Assembly: GCF_900116445.1 (NCBI RefSeq) | Contig: NZ_FPBH01000023.1 | Coordinates: 1 to 64,000, forward strand | Direction: 5' to 3' | DNA length: 64,000 bases | From: Paraburkholderia aspalathi | Lineage (GTDB): Bacteria > Pseudomonadota > Gammaproteobacteria > Burkholderiales > Burkholderiaceae | Shown here: positions 1 through 7,799 of the stretch, piece by piece | Layout of the letters: every line of letters begins with the position of its first letter | How positions within the stretch are numbered: position 1 is the stretch's first letter | Program-made: the position numbers and the translations under genes | The notes under the pieces: model-generated | Databases searched by the model: none | Seen by the model: only the letters and a program-made list of their open reading frames with translations | Told to the model about the DNA's origin: nothing

Positions 1-513
1 AATGCTTACCGCAGCCGTGTCGGCTTCGTGTTTCAGCAATTCAACCTGTTTCCGCATCTGTCGGTGCTGGACAACATCACGCTTTCGCCGATGCGAGTGC
101 ACGGCCTCAAGCGCGCGGATGCGGAACGTAAAGCAGCTGAATTACTCGCGCGTGTCGGTCTGTCGAACAAGGCCAGTGCGTTTCCGCCGCAATTGTCCGG
201 TGGCCAGCAGCAGCGAGTCGCGATTGCGAGAGCATTGGCGATGGATCCGCCGGCAATGTTGTTCGACGAACCTACCAGCGCGCTCGATCCCGAGATGGTC
301 GGCGAAGTGTTGAACGTGATGAAGAGCCTCGCGCAGGAAGGCATGACGATGATGTGCGTCACGCACGAGATGGGGTTTGCGCGCGAGGTTGCCGATCGCG
401 TCTGGTTTATGGACGCAGGGAAGATTCTCGAAACGGCTGAGCCGGAGGAATTTTTCTTGCGCCCGAAACACGAGCGGGCGCAGCGATTCCTGTCCGATCT
501 TCGCTCGCATTGA
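1..513 (+). CDS. Amino acid ABC transporter ATP-binding protein, 5'-truncated by the window edge
   Basis: Cytoplasmic ATPase of a polar amino acid ABC importer (GlnQ/HisP family). The reading frame is open from base 1, so the N-terminus and Walker A lie outside the window. Visible are the Q-loop (VFQQFNLFPH), the ABC signature LSGGQQQRVAIARAL, Walker B with D-loop (MLFDEPTSALDPE) and the switch histidine (CVTHEMGFA). About 170 of the usual ~245 residues are present. A periplasmic binding protein follows 127 bp downstream on the same strand, so the two probably belong to one importer; permeases must lie upstream, outside the window. Confidence 0.93.
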   Translation, partial: NAYRSRVGFVFQQFNLFPHLSVLDNITLSPMRVHGLKRADAERKAAELLARVGLSNKASAFPPQLSGGQQQRVAIARALAMDPPAMLFDEPTSALDPEMVGEVLNVMKSLAQEGMTMMCVTHEMGFAREVADRVWFMDAGKILETAEPEEFFLRPKHERAQRFLSDLRSH

Positions 514-640
514 GGCAAGCATTGAAGCAAGCAAGGCGGTATGGCCTTCGCGGCACAGATACAGGTTCAGATTCAGATTCGGTTTGACCACCGTTGATCA
601 GCAGTCGATTGCTTTACACATAAACTTCAGGAGCATCACG

Positions 641-1489
641 ATGCAGGTAAAGAAGATTTTCGCGGGGATGTTGGTCGTTGGCGGCGCGGTTGCATCGATT
701 GCCCCGGCACATGCTGATCAATTGGCCGATATCAAGGGCCGCGGCGAGTTGAGCTGTGGTGTGTATTCGAACGTTGAGCCGTTCTCGTATCCGAATGCGC
801 AGACGCGCCAGCTCGAAGGCATGGACGTCGACCTGTGCAACGCGGTGGCGAAACAGTTGGGCGTGAAGGCGAAGCTCGAACCGTTGGCTGTCGAGGCGCG
901 CATTCCGCAATTGAAGCTGGGGCGCGTTGACATTGTGGTCGCCAACCTGGCCTACACCAAAACTCGCGCTACGCAGATTGCCTTTAGCGACTCGTACTAC
1001 TCCACCAAGGAAGTTCTTGTCGTGAAGAAGGCCGATGCTAGCAAGAAGCTGACCGATTTCGCAGGCCAGAAGATCAGCGCTGCCGACGGCTCAACGTCTG
1101 CTCAGTCGATTCCAATTTCGATCAAGGATGGCCAGGCGGTGACCTTTCACGATACCAGCTCGGCGTTTCTCGCACTCGAGCAGAACAAGGTCAAAGGCTT
1201 CGTGACCAATCAGATGACTGCCACGAAGATCGCGAAGCAGGTGGATGGCACGGACGGCGCGGTGGCGATCGCATCGGAACCGATGCTGATCGAGCCGATC
1301 GCGGTTGGCTTGCGCCAGAACGAGCCGGCCATGCTGAGCGCGGTCAACAAGGCCCTGGCTTCGATGGAGCAGAGCGGCGAGATGAGCGGTATCTTCGACA
1401 AGTGGCTCGGACCGAAGACGCCTTATGGCCTGACCCGAACCGACAAGGTCACGCCGATCGACCAGCTCAAGTTCACGCCGGTGTCCTAA
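641..1489 (+). CDS. Periplasmic solute-binding protein, family 3 (polar amino acid type)
   Basis: Ligand-binding subunit of an ABC importer (SBP_bac_3), 282 aa. The start at 641 gives a clear Sec signal peptide (MQVKKIFAGMLVVGG... with an AHA-D cleavage site) and has AGGAG at about 628-632; the open frame extends upstream but without such features. The mature region has the family pattern: SCGVYSNVEPFS near the start and GMDVDLCNAVAKQLGVK about 35 residues later. It follows the ATPase gene and precedes gluconokinase after a strong hairpin. The ligand cannot be read from sequence; sugar-acid enzymes next door make a non-amino-acid ligand conceivable. Confidence 0.92.
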   Translation: MQVKKIFAGMLVVGGAVASIAPAHADQLADIKGRGELSCGVYSNVEPFSYPNAQTRQLEGMDVDLCNAVAKQLGVKAKLEPLAVEARIPQLKLGRVDIVVANLAYTKTRATQIAFSDSYYSTKEVLVVKKADASKKLTDFAGQKISAADGSTSAQSIPISIKDGQAVTFHDTSSAFLALEQNKVKGFVTNQMTATKIAKQVDGTDGAVAIASEPMLIEPIAVGLRQNEPAMLSAVNKALASMEQSGEMSGIFDKWLGPKTPYGLTRTDKVTPIDQLKFTPVS

Positions 1490-1506
1490 GGCGGAAAGTG
1501 TGTGAT

Positions 1507-1538
1507 GCAGCGGCGCGCTTTCATCCGTGCGCCGCTGC
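1507..1538 (+). terminator. Strong hairpin after the solute-binding protein gene
   Basis: Perfect 10-bp inverted repeat: GCAGCGGCGC (1507-1516) and GCGCCGCTGC (1529-1538) around a 12-nt loop, beginning 18 nt after the stop codon. There is no T-run, so it may be a mRNA-stabilising or Rho-assisted end rather than a classical intrinsic terminator. Confidence 0.55.
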
Positions 1539-1607
1539 CGGTTGAATGGCCGGCGCGATTCCGTTCTTTGGATCGCATGCCGCGACGACGTAGCTGGATT
1601 TTGCAAC

Positions 1608-2147
1608 GTGACACATAAAATAGTGGTGATGGGCGTGTCGGGCTCGGGTAAGTCGACACTTGCACGCGAGTTAGCAGTGGCGCTGGAGGGCGTTTTCATC
1701 GAAGGAGACGAGCATCACTCGGCGGAAAGCCGCGACAAGATGTGTCGCGGAATCGCGTTGTGCGACAGTGACCGCGAGCCGTGGCTGGACCGCCTCGCCG
1801 AGCTGGTGGATGATACGCATGGAACGGCCGTACTGTCCTGTTCCGCGTTGAGACGTTGCTATCGGGAGCGCATGCGCGCGCGTGTCGCCGGGCTGAGATT
1901 CGTGTTTCTCGACATCACCTTGGCCGCAGCGGTTGCACGGGTTTCCAGGCGCCTGGATCATGAGTTTCCAGCGACATTGGTGGCGAATCAATTCGCAACG
2001 CTCGAGTCGCCTGTCTGTGAAGAGGGTGTGCTCCACCTTTCCGCTTCGCTGCACAGCGCGTGCGGTCTGAGAGAGGTCATGCAATGGCTGGACGCGCCGG
2101 ACGGTGCTGGATGGAAGTCGGACGAATTAGCGTTGAAGAGGAGTTGA
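1608..2147 (+). CDS. gntK: Gluconokinase (GntK family)
   Basis: Phosphorylates D-gluconate to 6-phosphogluconate using ATP, feeding the Entner-Doudoroff and pentose phosphate routes. It has an N-terminal P-loop GVSGSGKST (about residues 9-17) and the GntK hallmark FIEGDEHHSAESRDKM directly after it, then DREPWLDRLAEL and CSALRRCYRERMR. The GTG at 1608 gives 179 aa, the usual family length; in-frame ATG at 1629 would cut into the P-loop strand. The ORF extends upstream without family similarity. Its TGA is separated by one base from the TTG start of the gluconate dehydrogenase, indicating an operon. Confidence 0.9.
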   Translation: MTHKIVVMGVSGSGKSTLARELAVALEGVFIEGDEHHSAESRDKMCRGIALCDSDREPWLDRLAELVDDTHGTAVLSCSALRRCYRERMRARVAGLRFVFLDITLAAAVARVSRRLDHEFPATLVANQFATLESPVCEEGVLHLSASLHSACGLREVMQWLDAPDGAGWKSDELALKRS

Positions 2148-2148
2148 G

Positions 2149-2922
2149 TTGAACAACAATCTGAAGATGTTCGATCTGTCGGGGCGTCGTGCTCTGGTTA
2201 CCGGGTCGAGTACGGGTATCGGTTATGCGCTGGCCAAAGGATTGGCAGGTGCCGGCGCTGAAGTGATTCTGAATGGTCGCAATGCGGCCAGGCTCGCAGA
2301 GGCTGTCAGCCGTTTGCGCGATGAGGGCGCGACTGTTCATGCCGCGAGTTTCGATGTGACGTCGGCCACTGAGGTCGATGCTGCGATCGCCGATATCGAA
2401 CGCGACATCGGTGCGATCGACATTCTCGTCAACAACGCCGGCATGCAACGCCGTGCGCCGCTCGAACAGTTTTCCCATGCTCAATGGGAAGAGCTGATGA
2501 AGACCAATGTCGACAGCGTGTTCCTGGTCGGTCAGGCGGTCGCGCGGCACATGATCGCTCGCAAGCGCGGCAAGATCGTCAACATCTGTTCGGTACAAAG
2601 CGAACTGGGCCGCCCCAACATCGCGGCCTACACCGCGAGCAAAGGCGCGGTGAAGATGCTGACGAAGGGCATGGCAATCGACTGGGGACAACATGGCATC
2701 CAGGTCAATGGACTTGGGCCGGGCTACTTCAAGACGGAGCTAACCGAAGCGCTCGTCAAGGACGAAACGTTCAGCAACTGGCTGATTGGACGCACGCCAT
2801 CGCGACGCTGGGGCGATGTGGAAGATCTCGTCGGCGCTGCCGTGTTTCTGGCGAGCGACGCGTCGAACTTCGTGAACGGCCATATCCTTTACGTGGATGG
2901 CGGCGTGACTGCTACGTTGTAG
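2149..2922 (+). CDS. idnO: Gluconate 5-dehydrogenase-type short-chain dehydrogenase
   Basis: NADP-dependent SDR, 257 aa, expected to interconvert 5-ketogluconate and gluconate. Glycine-rich cofactor motif TGSSTGIG (about residues 19-26), NNAG, and the catalytic S...Y-x3-K (NICSVQSELGR, then YTASKGAVK). The stretches NNAGMQRR, QSELGR and PGYFKTELT closely match E. coli IdnO as I remember it. The TTG at 2149 has a GAGGAG-type site six bases upstream; ATG at 2167 is the alternative. Translationally close to gntK, so the pair would take 5-ketogluconate/gluconate to 6-phosphogluconate. Confidence 0.88.
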   Translation: MNNNLKMFDLSGRRALVTGSSTGIGYALAKGLAGAGAEVILNGRNAARLAEAVSRLRDEGATVHAASFDVTSATEVDAAIADIERDIGAIDILVNNAGMQRRAPLEQFSHAQWEELMKTNVDSVFLVGQAVARHMIARKRGKIVNICSVQSELGRPNIAAYTASKGAVKMLTKGMAIDWGQHGIQVNGLGPGYFKTELTEALVKDETFSNWLIGRTPSRRWGDVEDLVGAAVFLASDASNFVNGHILYVDGGVTATL

Positions 2923-2960
2923 GGCGTGGATCAGTTTTGACGGTCATGTTGCGCGGCACC

Positions 2961-4265
2961 TTATGCGACTTGCGTGCCACGCAGCGAGCGAGCCGCGAAC
3001 GGTGCCGCGCCAGCAAACGTTGCTTGCGAACCCAATTCGCGCTCGATACGGATCAACTGGTTGTATTTTGCGGTTCTGTCCGTGCGAGAAAGCGACCCCG
3101 TCTTGATCTGGCCGCAGTTGGTCGCGACGGCGATATCCGCAATGCTAACGTCTTCGGTTTCTCCCGAACGATGTGAAATCACCGCGCTGTAAGAGGCGCG
3201 GTGGGCCGCTCTGATGGTGGCCAGCGTTTCGCTGAGCGTGCCGATCTGGTTCATCTTGACGAGTATCGAGTTCCCCATGGATGCGTCGATACCATCCTGA
3301 AGCAGCCGTTCGTTGGTGCAGAAGATGTCGTCGCCAACGAGCTGGCATTGGCTGCCGAGCCGGGACGTCAGCAATTTCCAGCCGGCGTAATCGTTCTCGG
3401 CGACACCGTCTTCGATAGAAACGATCGGATACGCGGCCACTAGCCCGGCCAGATAATCGACTTGCTGTTCGATGCTGCGCTCAATGCCTTCGCCGCGATA
3501 GACATAGCGTCCGTCCCTGAAGAACTCGCTGGACGCCGGGTCTATCGCCAGCGCGATATCGACGCCGAGTCTATACCCCGCCTCCTCGACTGCGGCGACA
3601 ATCAGATCGAGCGCTTCCTCAGCGGTGCGCAACGGAGGGGCGAAGCCGCCTTCATCTCCAACATTCGTATTGAACCCCCCACGCTTGAGCGCGCCACGAA
3701 GCGTGTGAAAGACCTCGGCCCCCATGCGCACACCGTCGGCAAACGATGTTGCGCCTGTCGGCAAGATCATGAATTCCTGGAAATCGAGCGGATTGTCGGC
3801 ATGTGCGCCGCCATTGATGATGTTGATCATCGGAACCGGCAGCACAGACGCCTGCACCCCGCCAAGATAACGAAACAGCGAGGTCCGGCTGAAAGCGGCC
3901 GCGGCGTTCGCTGCGGCCATCGAGCAACCGAGAATCGCGTTCGCGCCGAGACGTTGCTTGTTTTCGGTGCCGTCGAGTTCGATCATGGCTTGATCGATGT
4001 CACGTTGGGCCGTGGCGTCCATGCCAATCAGCGTGTCCTGCAGATCGGTGTTGACCGCATTGACTGCCACGCTGACGCCTTTACCCAGATACCGGCCTGG
4101 GTCGTTGTCGCGCAACTCGACGGCCTCGCGTTCTCCAGTTGAAGCGCCAGACGGCACCGTTGCCCGGCCTTTCGAACCATCGTCCAGCGTGATCTCGACT
4201 TCAACCGTGGGATTGCCTCGGCTGTCCAGGACTTCGTAACCAATGACCTGCGCGATCCGGCTCAT
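2961..4265 (-). CDS. eno: Enolase, probably an accessory paralogue
   Basis: Interconverts 2-phosphoglycerate and phosphoenolpyruvate; 434 aa, full length. Metal ligands and catalytic residues are present: H155 (GGAHADN), E164, E205 (VGDEGGF), D242 (AIDPASSEF), E285 (SIEDG), D312 (GDDIF), K337 (LVKMNQ), H365 and K388. A strong AAAGGAGG ribosome site precedes the ATG at 4265. It is not beside pyrG or kdsA, the usual housekeeping context, but in a gluconate cluster and divergent from a LysR gene, which suggests a second, regulated enolase. Paralogue status is inference, since the rest of the genome is not visible. Confidence 0.93.
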   Translation of the reverse strand: MSRIAQVIGYEVLDSRGNPTVEVEITLDDGSKGRATVPSGASTGEREAVELRDNDPGRYLGKGVSVAVNAVNTDLQDTLIGMDATAQRDIDQAMIELDGTENKQRLGANAILGCSMAAANAAAAFSRTSLFRYLGGVQASVLPVPMINIINGGAHADNPLDFQEFMILPTGATSFADGVRMGAEVFHTLRGALKRGGFNTNVGDEGGFAPPLRTAEEALDLIVAAVEEAGYRLGVDIALAIDPASSEFFRDGRYVYRGEGIERSIEQQVDYLAGLVAAYPIVSIEDGVAENDYAGWKLLTSRLGSQCQLVGDDIFCTNERLLQDGIDASMGNSILVKMNQIGTLSETLATIRAAHRASYSAVISHRSGETEDVSIADIAVATNCGQIKTGSLSRTDRTAKYNQLIRIERELGSQATFAGAAPFAARSLRGTQVA

Positions 4266-4399
4266 TTTTTGACCTCCTTTACGATAGAAAAACTGTCCGA
4301 TTAGCTTCCACTGAACGCGAAGATACGCACTCGTGTAGCATTCGAAAACCGAGTTTTATTGCGAGATCAGTCAGTTTTTTTAACGAAGGAATCTTTCAG

Positions 4400-5269
4400 G
4401 TGCGTACACTTCCCCCGCTATCTTTGTTGCGCGCGTTCGAAGCAACGGCCAGAAACGGTTCCGTGACCAAGGCGGCCGAAGAGCTGTTTCGAACCCACGG
4501 TGCGGTCAGCCGTCAGTTGAAGCTGCTTCAGGAGCACGTCGGCTCAGCGCTTTTCGACAAGGAAGGCACGGGGTTGAAGCTGAATCAGCACGGGCAGGAC
4601 CTCTATGTGCTCGTCAGCTCAGTGTTCGAGCAACTCGAGCACGGCTATGCCAGGCTGCAGGCTCAGGTGCAGGGCTCAGGCTTGCATGTGGCATGCAGCG
4701 CGACGTTTGCGATGCGTTGGCTGGTGCCGAACCTTGCCGATTTCTATCGCGCGCGTCCGGACATCCGGATCCGCCTGTCCATGACTTCAGCTCGAGAGAT
4801 CAGGACGGAAGGCGCTGATCTTGTCATTGCGTGGGATCTCACTTCGTATCCCGAGGCGGACCGTGCCCGTGCAATTCCGCTGGCACCTGTCGCTTTCGGG
4901 CCTGTATGTACACCGGGCAACAGGCGCTCGGCAGCAAAGGGGACGCGTATCGCACACGACTTCACATCGAGTGCGTGGACGCATTGGGAGGCACAGACGG
5001 GCACCAGAATTGGAACCGGTGGCCGGATCACGTTTCCCCATACACACCTTTGCATCGAGGCGGCACTGTCCGGTCTGGGCGTGGCGCTCATCGAGAAACG
5101 GCTTGTAAGACGGGAGCTGGACGAAGGGCTTCTGGTGGCGCCTTGGGGATTTGTTCAGCTTCCGTTTGGATTGATGGCCTTGCCTGCCGCAGGGCGAACC
5201 TCGCCGAAGGACCTCAACGAGTTCATAGCCTGGTTGCGCGCGCGGCTTGAATATACGGACGCTAGCTAG
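4400..5269 (+). CDS. LysR-family regulator, GcvA-like
   Basis: DNA-binding regulator, 289 aa. N-terminal winged helix-turn-helix at about residues 6-65 (LSLLRAFEATARNGSVTKAAEELF...GAVSRQLKLLQEHVG), followed by a LysR substrate-binding domain. The HTH is of the GcvA/AmpR subgroup. The GTG start at 4400 has GAAGGA about ten bases upstream. It is divergent from the enolase gene with a 134-bp shared promoter region, so that gene is the most likely target. Effector unknown. Confidence 0.9.
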   Translation: MRTLPPLSLLRAFEATARNGSVTKAAEELFRTHGAVSRQLKLLQEHVGSALFDKEGTGLKLNQHGQDLYVLVSSVFEQLEHGYARLQAQVQGSGLHVACSATFAMRWLVPNLADFYRARPDIRIRLSMTSAREIRTEGADLVIAWDLTSYPEADRARAIPLAPVAFGPVCTPGNRRSAAKGTRIAHDFTSSAWTHWEAQTGTRIGTGGRITFPHTHLCIEAALSGLGVALIEKRLVRRELDEGLLVAPWGFVQLPFGLMALPAAGRTSPKDLNEFIAWLRARLEYTDAS

Positions 5270-5309
5270 GGCTGCTGTGCGGATGGTTGCTTTACTTCCA
5301 ATGGCAATC

Positions 5310-7607
5310 TCAATGCGCCGCGCGCAACGCCTCGTCAGCGAGAGCTAGCCGTGACGCCATGACCTTGACGACAAATCGATGAACTTGCTGCGCGGTCTCG
5401 GGATCGTCCTGTTCAAGCGCACGTAACGACTCGAGCGTCAAACGCCGGACACGCGCGGGACCCTCAGCAAGCACGTCCGCGCTGCGCACTTGTCGCGTGT
5501 ACACCGCCATTTCACCGACGATGGTACCAGGCCCAAACGAACGTAATCTGAAGGACCTGCCGTCCGCAAGCGGCAGTAAGACGGTGACACGCCCGCGCTC
5601 GACGAAGTACATGGCGTCCCCTGGCTCACCGTGACGGAACACCGCCTGCCCCGCGTCAAGCTCGCGCACTTCCAGAAGGGCCAGCAGCCTTTCAAGCGCG
5701 CACGGAGTGAAATGCGGCGCGAGCATCGCCTGGAAATCCTCTTCGCCGCGCGGCAGCGCGCGTGAGTCCGACGCGAGAACTGTGTCTTCAACCCATTCCA
5801 GCCCGGCGTCCAGCGTAGCGAACTCGTGAATCCGGAGGTTCAGCGTGCCGGTCTTCAGGAGCAGGTCACGCGAGCGTGCCGGCAGCCCCGTCAACACCAG
5901 GTCTGCGTCAAGCGTTGCGCACAGTTGCCTGAGCTTGACGAAGCTGACCGATACCGACGCGTCCAACCCGTTGGTCGAAGCGAAGTCGAGCACGACAAAG
6001 CGGACGGGTACCGGCCCGTGCTGGGTTAGCCGTTCGCGCACGCGCTGCAAGATCGAATTGGCGGTGCCGAAGAAGAGGAAGCCCTGCAAACACGTTCCGC
6101 ACACCTGTGCGCCTAGTTCGTGAAGCCGTCCGGTTGCCTCGATACTGCGCTCGACATTCGATGTGCGCGTACTGCCATCGAACTCCATCCGGACGCAACT
6201 GATACGGCCGTACAGCAGGGCGAACATCACACAGGCGGCGATGACGCCGGCCACCACGCCCGGGACCACACCGTAGAACGCAATAGCGCCCAGAATCAGC
6301 GGTACGAGCAGATACTCATGCCAGTTGAGCTGGCGATATGCGCCCACTAGCCACTGGATCAACAGGCGTAGTCCCATGAAGAGCTGCAGCCCGACCAGCA
6401 CCGGCACCGGAAATAGCGCCACCAGGTCCGGCGAGACGGCCAGTACGAACAGACACGCGAGGGAGGCGAATACGCCCGCCATACGGCTTGTCGCACCCGC
6501 GCGTGCGTTGAGCATCGATCGGTTGTACGACTGATAGCCGACCATTCCGCCTAACATTCCGCTCGCGATATTGGCGATACCGGCCGCCCGCATTTCGCGG
6601 TTCAGATCGATGTCTTCGCCCGTGGCCGCGCCAATTGCCGTCGAATTCATCAGGATCGTGATTGCCGAAATCGACGTGACCATGAGTGTCTCCGGCAAGT
6701 GCGCAGCGATGGCCGACCAGTCGACGCTCCCGTGCGCCAGCGATGCCGGCAGATGCAGCTCTGGAATCCGCATCGCGTGCAGCGCCGCGCGCGGAAGCAA
6801 TAATCCCGTGTTGCGAGCGTCGTCGATCGACAAGCCTTCTGCAAGCAGGAGCACGTAAAACAGTGCGATGCCGAACGCAAGCGTGATCGGCAGCGCCGCA
6901 GCGTGTTTCCATGTGCGCGACAGGAGCGTGGCTAACGCGCACACCACCACGGCGGGTGCCCATGCCAGCCAGTTCAGGTGCGTCACCAGCGCCAATGTGT
7001 GCCAGTTCAAGGGCTCGCCGGTCACGACCCGAAACGCGCCGGCTAGCAGGAGAAAGCCCGTGCCGGCCAGGAAGCCGCCTACGACCGGATAAGGCAGGAA
7101 TTGCAGGGAACGGCTGCGCTTCGACGAACCGACCGCATACAGAATGACGCCTGTCACCACGGAACACAGCGCGATGGCGATCAGCACCGTCAGCAGAATT
7201 GTCTGCGGCGTACCGCCATTCGCGCGCACGCTGCTCGCGACGCCGGCCGCCACACCGGCAAGAAACGCCGTCGCGTTGCCGTCGGGTCCGGCGATATTCA
7301 TGCGCATCGAACTCGTCAAGGCGATCACCAGCGCCGTCACGACGCAACTGATGAAGGCGGTGGGTACGCCAAGCTCGGTGTAACGGGCGAGATCCGCGCT
7401 GAAGATCAGGGTGCCCAGGCTCATTGCGTAGCAGAGCATCACCAATGTCGACACCATGCCGGCCGACAGGTCTCCGACCAGGCCCGTGATGCGTGGCGCG
7501 GAGCGGGCAACAGGCGAGGAACCTGTGGTAGCTGGCTTCACGGTGCCTCCCGGTGAGGGCGGATGGAATCTCGCCCGGTAGCCGTTTCCTTCACGCTGGA
7601 CGTACAC
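5310..7607 (-). CDS. SulP-family anion transporter with STAS and cyclic-nucleotide-binding domains
   Basis: Inner-membrane transporter, 765 aa. Roughly residues 35-460 form the multi-pass SulP core (for example FISCVVTALVIALTSSMRMNIAGPDGNATAFLAG and MLGGMVGYQSYNRSMLNARAG in pieces). A STAS domain follows (about 490-600, VLDFASTNGLDASV), and a C-terminal cNMP domain (about 625-755) with FRHGEPGDAMYFVERG and a phosphate-binding cassette-like GEMAVYTRQVRSADV retaining Gly, Glu and Arg. The substrate could be sulfate, bicarbonate or another anion. It is divergent from an adenylate cyclase gene, so direct control by cAMP is a reasonable inference. Confidence 0.9.
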   Translation of the reverse strand: MYVQREGNGYRARFHPPSPGGTVKPATTGSSPVARSAPRITGLVGDLSAGMVSTLVMLCYAMSLGTLIFSADLARYTELGVPTAFISCVVTALVIALTSSMRMNIAGPDGNATAFLAGVAAGVASSVRANGGTPQTILLTVLIAIALCSVVTGVILYAVGSSKRSRSLQFLPYPVVGGFLAGTGFLLLAGAFRVVTGEPLNWHTLALVTHLNWLAWAPAVVVCALATLLSRTWKHAAALPITLAFGIALFYVLLLAEGLSIDDARNTGLLLPRAALHAMRIPELHLPASLAHGSVDWSAIAAHLPETLMVTSISAITILMNSTAIGAATGEDIDLNREMRAAGIANIASGMLGGMVGYQSYNRSMLNARAGATSRMAGVFASLACLFVLAVSPDLVALFPVPVLVGLQLFMGLRLLIQWLVGAYRQLNWHEYLLVPLILGAIAFYGVVPGVVAGVIAACVMFALLYGRISCVRMEFDGSTRTSNVERSIEATGRLHELGAQVCGTCLQGFLFFGTANSILQRVRERLTQHGPVPVRFVVLDFASTNGLDASVSVSFVKLRQLCATLDADLVLTGLPARSRDLLLKTGTLNLRIHEFATLDAGLEWVEDTVLASDSRALPRGEEDFQAMLAPHFTPCALERLLALLEVRELDAGQAVFRHGEPGDAMYFVERGRVTVLLPLADGRSFRLRSFGPGTIVGEMAVYTRQVRSADVLAEGPARVRRLTLESLRALEQDDPETAQQVHRFVVKVMASRLALADEALRAAH

Positions 7608-7799
7608 TGTATTTTAGGCGGGAAGGACTTGAACACGGAGTGCGTTGCGCCAGTCGCAGCGCGGCACCAGGCGGTGCGCCGATTCGTATGATTGTTCGTG
7701 CCACGCGGCCCGGTTCAGGCATACGGTTCGACGACCCGCACCGCAATGAGTTGCGACGCAGCATGCGTGTTCGTACACGCACCGGATTGGGCGGCGGCG

